Part shown: positions 1-5,674 of the stretch, piece after piece
How positions within the stretch are numbered: the first letter of the stretch is position 1
Layout: each line of letters starts with the position of its first letter
Origin: Chloroflexota bacterium
Lineage (GTDB): Bacteria; Chloroflexota; Limnocylindria; Limnocylindrales; CSP1-4
NCBI GenBank assembly: GCA_004298915.1
Contig: SCTE01000497.1
Coordinates: 1 to 7,021 of the forward strand
DNA: 7,021 nucleotides
Reading direction: 5' to 3'
Program-made: the position numbers and the translations under genes
Notes under the pieces: model-generated
Seen by the model: the letters and a program-made list of their open reading frames with translations, nothing else
The model's database searches: none
Told to the model about the DNA's origin: nothing

Positions 1-1732
1 GTTCGCCGTCGGCCAGCGTGACCATGCCTTCGTACGGTGCGGTGGTCGCGGTCGCGACGATCGTTCCGAAGTCGAGCAACTCCACCTTCGTGACCGATCG
101 CCCGGGCCCGGCCGATGCCGCGGCGCCCCAGGTCACCGATGCCATCGGCGCCGTCGTCCACGCCGCCGGGGCGGTGAGGCGAACCTTCGGGTTGCCGATC
201 GTGAGCAGGCGTGCGGCGGACGGTCCTGCCCGACCGTGCGCATCGATGGCCACGGCGACCAGTTCGAGGACCGCGCCGTTGGGGAAGCCCGAGAACGCAT
301 CGGGGATGGTATTGAACTGGGCGGTATATGGCGCCGTCGTGTCCGATCCGACCAGGTCGTGGCCGAGCCAGAACTCCACCTTGGAGATCGCAGATCCATC
401 CGATGCCATCGATGCCGTGGCGGTCGCACTGACGATCCCGGCGACGGTCGAGGTCGCGGGCGACGTCACGCTGGCGCTCGGACGCGGGGGGACCTCGAAC
501 GAGGCCGGTGCGACGCCTGCGAGGTACTTGTTCCCGGCCGTGTTCCAGTGGGTCGCGAGATACGACCCCGATGGCGGGACCGGATTGAAGTAGTCGTCCT
601 TGTTGCAGTCGAGCGTCGGCGGGAACGCGGCCGGACAGACGGCCCTCGGCGCGCCGCCGCCGTCGTCGTAGCACATGAGGTCCTCGCCGTCGGTGCAATG
701 GCTGCGGCCGCCGGTCCGGTACGAGGAGTTCGGGGCCGTGTCGCCCACCGCGCCGAGGGTATGACTGAGCTCGTGCGCGCCGATATCGGCTGCCAGGTCG
801 ATCTGGCCGACGTTCGCCCAGCACCACCCGAACACGCGCGCCAGCATCGCGCCCTGGTTGTTGAGGTTCGCGCTGCTCGTCCGCTCGTCGTCGTACCACT
901 CGCCGATGCCCGCGATCCCGCTGCAACTCGCGCCGCCATCGTCGGTGAAGACGAGCGCCTTCTCCCCGGGCGACATCAGGCTGCGATTGATCAGGTCCTT
1001 CCGGATCGGGGTCGGGAATGATTGGGACATCAACGAGGGGCTGATCGTCACCGCGCTGATCACGAGGCTGCACGAGGACATCAACCAGCGGATATGGCGG
1101 GTGGCGCCGGTCAGGACCGCCGCCTGGGCCACGATGTCGTCGATCCGGGCGACCGTCTCGCGGATCCGCGGCGCCACTGTGGCGATCCTGTTCGAGGCCG
1201 CCGAGCTGTAGGCATAGAAGACGTGGACGTAGGGGCCGGTCGTGTAGCACGGGATCCCGGGCGACGAGTACCCGGGATCGAGCTCGGGCGCGCCGCTCGC
1301 GGGGGCGAGGCTGGCGACGTAGTCACCGCCGTGAGTGCAGGCCACCGGCCCACGGGGCGTACCGGACGCGTCAGCGCGCCCGGCACCTGGATCCGCCGGG
1401 AACGCACCGGGACAGACGCCGCGGACGCTCCGGAATCCGGCCCCACGCAGCTCGCCGGCCGTCGCGCGACGCAGCACGACCGGACCCGTGGCCTCGCGAG
1501 CGTGGCGGCCCTGGTGGTCGTGCCCATGGTCGGCGGCACCAGGGGCAGCCGAGGGATCCTCGACGTCCACCGTCGAGGCGGCCGGCCGGGCCAGCCCGCG
1601 ATCCAGCGTCGTCGCAGGCCGGTCCGCAGCGAGGCCTGGTCCCGGGAACGCCACGATCGCCGCCACGACGGCAACGGCGGCACGCCACGGGGCGTGCCTG
1701 GTGGATCGGCCTGGCCTGCGCGCGGTGGTCAC
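1..1732 (-). CDS. Secreted metzincin-like zinc metalloprotease with C-terminal Ig-like domains (3' end beyond window)
   Basis: Probable exported zinc endopeptidase; 577 codons are visible and the frame stays open to the left edge. Start: GTG at 1732-1730, preceded by AGGGGAG at 1750-1744 and followed at once by a signal peptide (basic residues 1-17, hydrophobic 18-29, likely cleavage near Ala36). A propeptide-like stretch follows, with a His-rich patch (HGHDHQGRH, 69-77). The catalytic motif is HELSHTLGAVGD: His320 and His324 as zinc ligands, Glu321 as general base. SHCTDGEDLMCYDD follows, where Met353 could be the Met-turn; several cysteines suggest disulfides. The peptide SYLATHWNTAGNKYL closes the catalytic region. 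Two Ig-like repeats follow, about 415-512 and 515 onward, sharing a KVE...TTAPY pattern typical of bacterial Ig domains (Big_7-like). Oddity: the position ten after His320, the usual third metzincin ligand, is Gly330; Asp331 or His345 may substitute. The domain class is secure, the substrate is unknown. Confidence 0.85.
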   Translation of the reverse strand, partial: MTTARRPGRSTRHAPWRAAVAVVAAIVAFPGPGLAADRPATTLDRGLARPAASTVDVEDPSAAPGAADHGHDHQGRHAREATGPVVLRRATAGELRGAGFRSVRGVCPGAFPADPGAGRADASGTPRGPVACTHGGDYVASLAPASGAPELDPGYSSPGIPCYTTGPYVHVFYAYSSAASNRIATVAPRIRETVARIDDIVAQAAVLTGATRHIRWLMSSCSLVISAVTISPSLMSQSFPTPIRKDLINRSLMSPGEKALVFTDDGGASCSGIAGIGEWYDDERTSSANLNNQGAMLARVFGWCWANVGQIDLAADIGAHELSHTLGAVGDTAPNSSYRTGGRSHCTDGEDLMCYDDGGGAPRAVCPAAFPPTLDCNKDDYFNPVPPSGSYLATHWNTAGNKYLAGVAPASFEVPPRPSASVTSPATSTVAGIVSATATASMASDGSAISKVEFWLGHDLVGSDTTAPYTAQFNTIPDAFSGFPNGAVLELVAVAIDAHGRAGPSAARLLTIGNPKVRLTAPAAWTTAPMASVTWGAAASAGPGRSVTKVELLDFGTIVATATTAPYEGMVTLADGE

Positions 1733-1775
1733 GCCGAGGTGCTCTCCCCTGTTCGATCGTGCTGACGGGAGCGCG

Positions 1776-1784
1776 AGTATCGCA
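1776..1784 (-). promoter_or_regulatory. Possible extended -10 promoter for the metalloprotease
   Basis: On the minus strand TGC followed by GATACT forms an extended -10 element (TGn plus four of six TATAAT matches), about 44 nt upstream of the GTG start. I see no convincing -35. It lies in the 115-nt gap after carA, so the protease may be transcribed separately from carA; read-through is equally possible because no good terminator is seen in that gap. Confidence 0.25.
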
Positions 1785-1847
1785 TGCACGAGGATGCTGC
1801 AGGAGGCCCGACTTGTCGGCAGGCCGAGCGCTCCGTTTGGTGCCGCG

Positions 1848-2987
1848 TCAGGCCCTCACCGCCGTGACGAAGCGATCGAACACGGCCAGCGCGTCGAGCG
1901 GCCCGGGTGCCCCTTCCGGGTGGTACTGGACGGTCTCGATGGCCAGGTCCCGATGGCGCAGCCCCTCGACGGAGCCATCGTTGAGGTTGACCTGGCTGAC
2001 GAAGAAGCCCGAGGCCGACGGAACCGAGTCGGCCACCACCTGGACCTCGTGGTTCTGCGCCGTCACCTGGACGAGCCCCGACTCCACGTCCCGGACAGGG
2101 TGATTCGCGCCGTGATGGCCGAACCGCAGGCGGGTCGTCTCGGCGCCGGCAGCCCGCGCGACGATCTGGTGTCCGAGGCAGATCCCGAGCAGCGGCCGGC
2201 CATCGTCGATGACCGCCCGGGCCGTCGCAACGGGTCCGGCAAGGCGCGCGGGATCCCCCGGGCCCGGTGAGAAGACCACGCCGGCAACATCCGGCGCAAG
2301 GATCGTGGCGGCATCCGCCGTGTGCGGCAGGACGCGGACGCGCAGGCCGCGAAAGACGAGACTCCGGACGATGTTCGACTTGAGCCCGAAGTCGACGATC
2401 GCCACGAGGGGGCCCGGGGCGTCGGCATCGCCGAATTCGGCCACCGCCGCCGGCGAGACCTGCCCGACAAAGTCCTGGTCCTCCCAGCGAGGGACGGCCG
2501 CGGCGGCCCGTCGGGCAGCGCCTTCGTCCAGCATGCCCGGCTCGAGGATCACGCCGCGCAGGCTCCCATTGGTCCGGAGGTGGCGCGCGAGCGCCCGCGT
2601 GTCGACGCCCGCGATCGCCGGGATCCCGGCTCGACGCAGGAGGTCGGCGAGTTGCCGAGCGTCCTCGACGACGGCCGCGGTCGCGTTGGCCACGACCAGG
2701 CCACGGAGCCACGGCCGGAGCGACTGGTCGTCAGCCGCCAGGCGTCCGTAGTTCCCGATCAGCGGGTAGGTCATGACCACGACCTGGCCGGCGTACGAGG
2801 GATCGGTGCAGACCTCCTGGTAGCCGGTCTGGCTGGTATTGACGACGAGGTCACCGCCGGCCGAGGTCGCCGCCCCGAACGCGACGCCGGGAAAGATCGC
2901 TCCGTCCTCGAGCGCCAGGAGCGCCGGTCCCAGGTCCCCGATCCGAGGATCGACGACCGAGCTCGGGCGAGGCGGAGGCGGCCGCAT
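1848..2987 (-). CDS. carA: Carbamoyl phosphate synthetase small subunit (glutamine amidotransferase)
   Basis: CarA hydrolyses glutamine and passes ammonia to CarB, which makes carbamoyl phosphate for pyrimidine and arginine synthesis in the cytoplasm. With ATG at 2987 the protein has 379 residues, the usual size. The N-terminal CPSase small-chain domain carries TGYQEVCTDPSYAGQ and YPLIGNYG; GVDTRALARHLR lies near residue 127. The class I GATase domain begins near residue 190 with the oxyanion segment FSPGPGDP (239-246), nucleophile Cys270 in GICLGHQ, and His356 and Glu358 in QYHPEGAPGPLD, so the triad is complete. Start choice: an in-frame ATG at 3032 would add 15 residues but has no ribosome binding site. 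ATG 2987 has AGGCGGA just upstream and overlaps the stop of a leader ORF (TGATG), which implies translational coupling. No carB follows; the next gene is a protease. The promoter and leader lie at 3168-2988. Confidence 0.96.
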   Translation of the reverse strand: MRPPPPRPSSVVDPRIGDLGPALLALEDGAIFPGVAFGAATSAGGDLVVNTSQTGYQEVCTDPSYAGQVVVMTYPLIGNYGRLAADDQSLRPWLRGLVVANATAAVVEDARQLADLLRRAGIPAIAGVDTRALARHLRTNGSLRGVILEPGMLDEGAARRAAAAVPRWEDQDFVGQVSPAAVAEFGDADAPGPLVAIVDFGLKSNIVRSLVFRGLRVRVLPHTADAATILAPDVAGVVFSPGPGDPARLAGPVATARAVIDDGRPLLGICLGHQIVARAAGAETTRLRFGHHGANHPVRDVESGLVQVTAQNHEVQVVADSVPSASGFFVSQVNLNDGSVEGLRHRDLAIETVQYHPEGAPGPLDALAVFDRFVTAVRA

Positions 2988-3088
2988 CAGCGTCCGCCTG
3001 GAAGGGACGAAGGGGTTTCGGCGTTCGCGCATGCAACCGATGGGTCAGCGCAGCCACGAACGGCGCGAGCAAGCCCGGACGCAGCCAT
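2987..3088 (-). CDS. 33-residue leader peptide, translationally coupled to carA
   Basis: A short ORF of 33 codons begins with ATG at 3088-3086 and ends with TGA at 2989-2987, sharing one base with the carA ATG (TGATG). It has the best ribosome binding site in the window: AAGGAG at 3100-3095 with 6-nt spacing. The predicted peptide begins MAASGLARAVRGCADP and ends SSLPGGR; it has two cysteines, no membrane segment and no domain I recognise. I see no run of codons that would suggest ribosome-stalling attenuation. Its likely role is to bring ribosomes to carA under control of the upstream RNA hairpins, rather than to make a functional protein. The start signal and overlap are seen directly; the regulatory role is inferred. 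Confidence 0.6.
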   Translation of the reverse strand: MAASGLARAVRGCADPSVACANAETPSSLPGGR

Positions 3089-3101
3089 CGAACGCTCCTT
3101 T

Positions 3102-3119
3102 CCGGCCTCACGGAACCGG
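3102..3119 (-). promoter_or_regulatory. PyrR-binding-loop-like hairpin 2 (proximal, next to the leader ribosome binding site)
   Basis: On the minus strand CCGGTT, CCGTGA, GGCCGG folds into a 6-bp stem (four GC and two GU pairs) with hexaloop CCGUGA. The PyrR-loop consensus known from Bacillus is ARUCCNGNGAGGYU, whose hexaloop is CNGNGA. This copy fits, except that U replaces the C that closes the loop and a G-C pair replaces the outer A-U pair. The 3' arm ends at 3102, one base before the AAGGAG that serves the leader ORF, so protein bound here could block ribosome entry. It repeats the distal hairpin with one mismatch. Confidence 0.6.
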
Positions 3120-3122
3120 TTC

Positions 3123-3142
3123 GCCGGCCTCACGGGACCGGC
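3123..3142 (-). promoter_or_regulatory. PyrR-binding-loop-like hairpin 1 (distal)
   Basis: On the minus strand GCCGGTC, CCGTGA, GGCCGGC folds into a 7-bp stem including one U-G pair, with hexaloop CCGUGA. The core GGUCCCGUGAGGCC matches the PyrR-binding consensus ARUCCNGNGAGGYU at every position except the outermost pair, which is G-C instead of A-U. PyrR binds such loops in the presence of UMP and lowers expression of pyrimidine genes by transcription attenuation or, in some high-GC bacteria, by translational repression. Its position in the carA 5' leader fits this. No terminator follows before carA, which favours translational control. PyrR itself is not encoded in the window. Confidence 0.72.
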
Positions 3143-3159
3143 CGTCAAGGGTCCGGCCG

Positions 3160-3168
3160 AATCTAGCA
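3160..3168 (-). promoter_or_regulatory. Extended -10 promoter of the carA leader
   Basis: On the minus strand TGC plus TAGATT gives an extended -10 (TGn, and four of six matches to TATAAT). The start point predicted about 7 nt on, near 3153, would give an mRNA that begins just before the first PyrR-like hairpin, with a leader of roughly 65 nt to the leader-peptide start. There is no clear -35, as is common with extended -10 promoters. A promoter is expected here because a strong terminator lies upstream at 3251-3227. Confidence 0.45.
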
Positions 3169-3226
3169 CGGACGCGGCCCGCCGCTCCCCCTCCGAGTCG
3201 ATGGCGCGTGCGGTCCCCGAGCACCG

Positions 3227-3251
3227 AAAACCCTCGGCCGAGGCCGAGGGT
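3227..3251 (-). terminator. Rho-independent terminator of the tRNA-Lys transcript
   Basis: On the minus strand CCCTCGGC, CTCG loop, GCCGAGGG forms a perfect 8-bp GC-rich stem, extended by one A-T pair and followed by TTTT (3230-3227). It begins 16 nt after the encoded CCA end of the tRNA. It separates the upstream genes from carA. Confidence 0.85.
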
Positions 3252-3266
3252 CGTCATCGAGTCAGG

Positions 3267-3341
3267 TGGTGAGCCCGGAAGGACTTGAACCTTCAACACA
3301 GTGATTAAGAGTCACTTGCTCTGCCATTGAGCTACGGGCCC
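3267..3341 (-). tRNA. tRNA-Lys(CTT)
   Basis: A 75-nt cloverleaf including the CCA end. Acceptor GGGCCCG pairs with CGGGCTC (one G-U). The D arm is GCTC/GAGC with a GG-containing loop. Anticodon stem AGTGA/TCACT holds loop CTCTTAA, giving anticodon CTT, which reads AAG. There is a 5-nt variable loop, T arm GAAGG/CCTTC with TTCAAGT loop, discriminator A, and CCA encoded in the genome. AAG is the expected major lysine codon in a GC-rich genome. It is followed by an intrinsic terminator and appears to be a single-gene unit. Confidence 0.97.
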
Positions 3342-3351
3342 GAGGTGGCGG

Positions 3352-3357
3352 AGGATA
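3352..3357 (-). promoter_or_regulatory. Possible -10 box for tRNA-Lys
   Basis: TATCCT on the minus strand lies 10 nt before the first tRNA base, which would leave a 5' leader of about 3-4 nt. It matches five of six consensus positions counting the TA and final T. No clear -35 is seen at 16-18 nt. It sits in the 83-nt gap after the SDR gene; I see no terminator in that gap. Confidence 0.3.
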
Positions 3358-3424
3358 CCTCAGGATCGCGTGTCCGCGCCACGAGCGCCGCGACCGAGAC
3401 GGGCTCGACGCTCGCCGGGTCCGG

Positions 3425-4099
3425 TCAGGACCTGCCGACGAGCGGTATGCGCTGGCCGTTGACGGCGCCGGCCTCGACCGTGGCCAGCCACGCCAGCGCC
3501 TCGGCAATCTCGTCGGGTCGCGTGCTCGTCGGCTTGCCGTCGCCGATCGTGCGAACGAGGACGACGTTGGCGGTCGCCGTCGTGCCGGCGAACTCCCGGG
3601 CCGCGATCTGGGTCAGGGTCTCAACCGCCGCCTTCGAGACCGCGTACGGCCCGATTCCGGCGACCGGGGTGGCGGCCAGGGGCGTGGACACGGTCACGAT
3701 CCGGCCATGCTCCGCAGCCCGAATGTCGGGCAGGAACGCCCGGATCGTGTGGAACGCGGTCCAGAAGTTCAGCTCGAACAGGTCCCGCCAGACGCGCTCG
3801 TCGGCCTCCTCGAGCGTCGTGCCGCCCGCATAGCCGCCGATCAGGTGGAGCAGGACGGCGGGCGTTCCGATGCGCTGTCGCACCGACATCGCAGCCGCTC
3901 CCGCCCCCTCGGCCGTGCCGAGATCGGCCGCCAGGCCGACGTGCCGGCCACCCCCTCCCGGCAGGCCGGCGATCACGTCGTCCACGTCGGCCGACGACCG
4001 CGCGATCAGCGCCAGGCGGAAGTCGTCGGCGAGCCGTTTCGCGACCGCCGGCCCGAGCTTTCCCGTGGCACCGGTGATGACGGCGATCCGATCAGTCAC
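3425..4099 (-). CDS. Short-chain dehydrogenase/reductase (SDR family oxidoreductase)
   Basis: A 224-residue cytoplasmic NAD(P)(H)-dependent oxidoreductase of the classical SDR type. It has the Rossmann glycine motif TGATGKLG (9-16), Asp59 for the adenine ring, Asn111 (structural/catalytic Asn), Ser138 in VTVSTP, and Tyr152/Lys156 in YAVSK, so the Asn-Ser-Tyr-Lys tetrad is complete. The usual NNAG segment is replaced by IGGYAGG (87-93), a variant seen in some SDRs. It is shorter than the usual 250 residues, mainly after the active site, where the substrate-binding loop is reduced; the C-terminus NGQRIPLVGRS is normal for the family. The start is GTG at 4099, with TGAGG about 8 nt upstream. Only 9 nt separate it from the ALDH stop, so the two are almost certainly co-transcribed and may act on consecutive alcohol/aldehyde/acid steps. 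Substrate and cofactor preference cannot be read from the sequence; Arg34 after the second strand mildly suggests NADP(H). Confidence 0.9.
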   Translation of the reverse strand: MTDRIAVITGATGKLGPAVAKRLADDFRLALIARSSADVDDVIAGLPGGGGRHVGLAADLGTAEGAGAAAMSVRQRIGTPAVLLHLIGGYAGGTTLEEADERVWRDLFELNFWTAFHTIRAFLPDIRAAEHGRIVTVSTPLAATPVAGIGPYAVSKAAVETLTQIAAREFAGTTATANVVLVRTIGDGKPTSTRPDEIAEALAWLATVEAGAVNGQRIPLVGRS

Positions 4100-4108
4100 G
4101 GGCGCGCC

Positions 4109-5632
4109 TCAGTCCGGCTGATTGTCGATCTGGGCGCGCTGCAGGTGGCCCGAGAAGTCGACATAGATCGACTTCCACTCGGTGTACGACTCGATGGCCG
4201 CGTGGCCGGCCTCGCGGTGGCCGTTCCCGGTCTCCTTCCAGCCCCCGAACGGAAGATGCGTCTCCGCGCCTGTCGTGCCGGCGTTGACGTAGACGATGCC
4301 CGCCTCGAAGTCGCGCATCGCCCGGAAGGCCGCGTTCACGTCGCGCGTGAAGATCGAAGCCGACAGGCCGTAGCGGGTTTGGTTGAGCGCCGTGACGGCC
4401 GCGTCGAAGTCGGCCACCGGGATGACCGACAGGACGGGCCCGAAGATCTCCTCCTGGCCGATCCGGTCCATCGGCTTGACCCCGGAGAAGATGGTCGGGT
4501 TGAAGAAGTTGCCATGGGCGAGGTCGCCCGCGGTGGCCGCCGACCCACCGATCACCAGGTCGCCCTCGGCGCGTCCGATCCCGACGTATCGACCGACCTT
4601 GTCGACCGCAGCGGGATTGATGAGCGGCCCGACGTCCACGCCGGGATCCAGGCCGTAACCGAGCTTGAGCGTCTTCGCCCTGGCCTCGAGGCGTTCGAGG
4701 AGCGGCTCCGCGACCGCCTGTTCCACGATCACCCGCGAGCACGCCGTGCATCGCTGGCCCGTGGTCCCGAAAGCCGACCAGAGGATCCCGTCGGTCGCGA
4801 GATCGAGGTCCGCATCCCGCAGCACCACGACGCCGTTCTTGCCCCCGAGCTCGAGCGACAGGCGCTTCAGCCGGCGGCCCGCCCGTTCGGCGATCCGCTT
4901 GCCGGTCGCGGACGAGCTCGTGAACGAGATCACCGGGACGTCGGGTGAGTCGACAATCGTGTCGCCGACCGCCTCGCCAGATCCGGTCACCAGGTTGATC
5001 GTCCCCGGCGGGAACCCGGCCTCGGCCATCAGCTCCACGAGCAGCGTGGCGCAATGGGGCGTGTCACTCGACGGCTTGAACACCACGGTGTTGCCCGTGA
5101 CGAGCGCCGGCATCATCTTCCAGCACGGAATGGCGATCGGGAAGTTCCATGGAGTGATGATCCCGGCCACGCCGATGGGCTGGCGGATGCTCATCGCCCA
5201 CTTGTCAGGGAGTTCCGATGGAACGGTATCCCCGAACATGCGGCGTCCCTCGCCGGCCATCAGGTAGGCGATGTCGATGCCCTCCTGGACATCGCCGCGG
5301 GCTTCCGCGATGACCTTGCCCATCTCGCGGGTCATCGCCTGCGACAACCGCTCCTTGTGCCGGGCCATGAGCTCGGCGAACCGGTACATGATCTCGCCGC
5401 GCTTGGGCGCCGGCATCGACCGCCAGGCCGGGAATGCCGCCTCCGCGGCCTTGATCGCCATCCCGGTATCGGCGGCCGTGCCTGCCTGGAACCTTCCCAC
5501 GACGTCGCGCCGGTCGGCCGGGTTCAGGCTCTCGAAGGTCTCGCCGGTGACGCCGTCCACCCACGCGCCGGCGATGAACAGGTTTCCGTTCGCCGGATCC
5601 GCGGCGGTGCCAGGGGCGACAGGTACGGCCAT
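4109..5632 (-). CDS. NAD(P)-dependent aldehyde dehydrogenase
   Basis: A 507-residue enzyme that oxidises an aldehyde to its acid in the cytoplasm. Key sites are intact: Asn163 in TPWNFP (oxyanion hole), Lys186 in VFKPSS (cofactor), general base Glu261 in LELGGKN, nucleophile Cys295 in GQRCTACSR, Glu395 in EEIFGP (nicotinamide ribose), and PFGG (461-464). The tail GNGHREAG...YTEWKSIYVDFSG resembles a subgroup of bacterial and archaeal ALDHs often annotated only as ALDH family protein, so the substrate is unresolved; a semialdehyde of amino-acid or sugar-acid breakdown is possible. Oddity: the motif normally FTGSxxxG near the cofactor reads FTSSSATG (237-244). The start is ATG 5632; no good Shine-Dalgarno precedes it, but TATGCT ends 6 nt before the ATG, which hints at leaderless translation. 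The SDR gene follows after 9 nt. Confidence 0.95.
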   Translation of the reverse strand: MAVPVAPGTAADPANGNLFIAGAWVDGVTGETFESLNPADRRDVVGRFQAGTAADTGMAIKAAEAAFPAWRSMPAPKRGEIMYRFAELMARHKERLSQAMTREMGKVIAEARGDVQEGIDIAYLMAGEGRRMFGDTVPSELPDKWAMSIRQPIGVAGIITPWNFPIAIPCWKMMPALVTGNTVVFKPSSDTPHCATLLVELMAEAGFPPGTINLVTGSGEAVGDTIVDSPDVPVISFTSSSATGKRIAERAGRRLKRLSLELGGKNGVVVLRDADLDLATDGILWSAFGTTGQRCTACSRVIVEQAVAEPLLERLEARAKTLKLGYGLDPGVDVGPLINPAAVDKVGRYVGIGRAEGDLVIGGSAATAGDLAHGNFFNPTIFSGVKPMDRIGQEEIFGPVLSVIPVADFDAAVTALNQTRYGLSASIFTRDVNAAFRAMRDFEAGIVYVNAGTTGAETHLPFGGWKETGNGHREAGHAAIESYTEWKSIYVDFSGHLQRAQIDNQPD

Positions 5633-5638
5633 GCGCCA

Positions 5639-5644
5639 AGCATA
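5639..5644 (-). promoter_or_regulatory. Possible -10 box giving a leaderless ALDH mRNA
   Basis: TATGCT on the minus strand (four of six matches) is followed by exactly 6 nt and then the ALDH ATG. That spacing would place the transcription start at or next to the A of the ATG. The absence of a Shine-Dalgarno sequence there fits. No convincing -35 is visible. The 42-nt gap (5674-5633) holds nothing else that I recognise. Confidence 0.3.
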
Positions 5645-5674
5645 CCGTCCGCCGATGCCTGTGAGCCGAGGAGC

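Noticed and set aside
1733..1789. In-frame GTG at 1789 as an earlier start for the metalloprotease
   Set aside because: No ribosome binding site, and it would put extra residues before an already complete signal peptide; the AGGGGAG at 1750-1744 serves GTG 1732.
1808..1819. Palindrome CCGACTTGTCGG after carA as a terminator
   Set aside because: The stem is only 4-5 bp and no T tract follows on either strand.
1729..2712. A 327-codon minus-strand ORF across carA
   Set aside because: It is an Arg/Gly/Pro-rich shadow in another frame of carA, whose catalytic triad and motifs are complete.
2988..3032. Upstream in-frame ATG at 3032 as the carA start, adding 15 residues
   Set aside because: No ribosome binding site precedes it, the added residues are Arg-rich and outside the family alignment, and ATG 2987 fits the usual length and overlaps the leader ORF stop.
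3033..3169. The 60-codon ORF beginning at 3169 as a real protein
   Set aside because: Its first 27 codons run through the hairpin leader and start upstream of the predicted transcription start; only the internal ATG at 3088 has a ribosome binding site.
3267..3341. tRNA-Lys as an attachment site for an integrated element
   Set aside because: No integrase, no duplicated tRNA 3' end nearby and no change in composition; both flanks look like ordinary chromosome.
3707..4948. A 413-codon plus-strand ORF, and similar ones at 236-1021 and 2322-3272
   Set aside because: Their translations are Arg/Gly/Asp-rich with no motifs, and they lie antisense to genes with intact active sites; they are GC-driven shadows.
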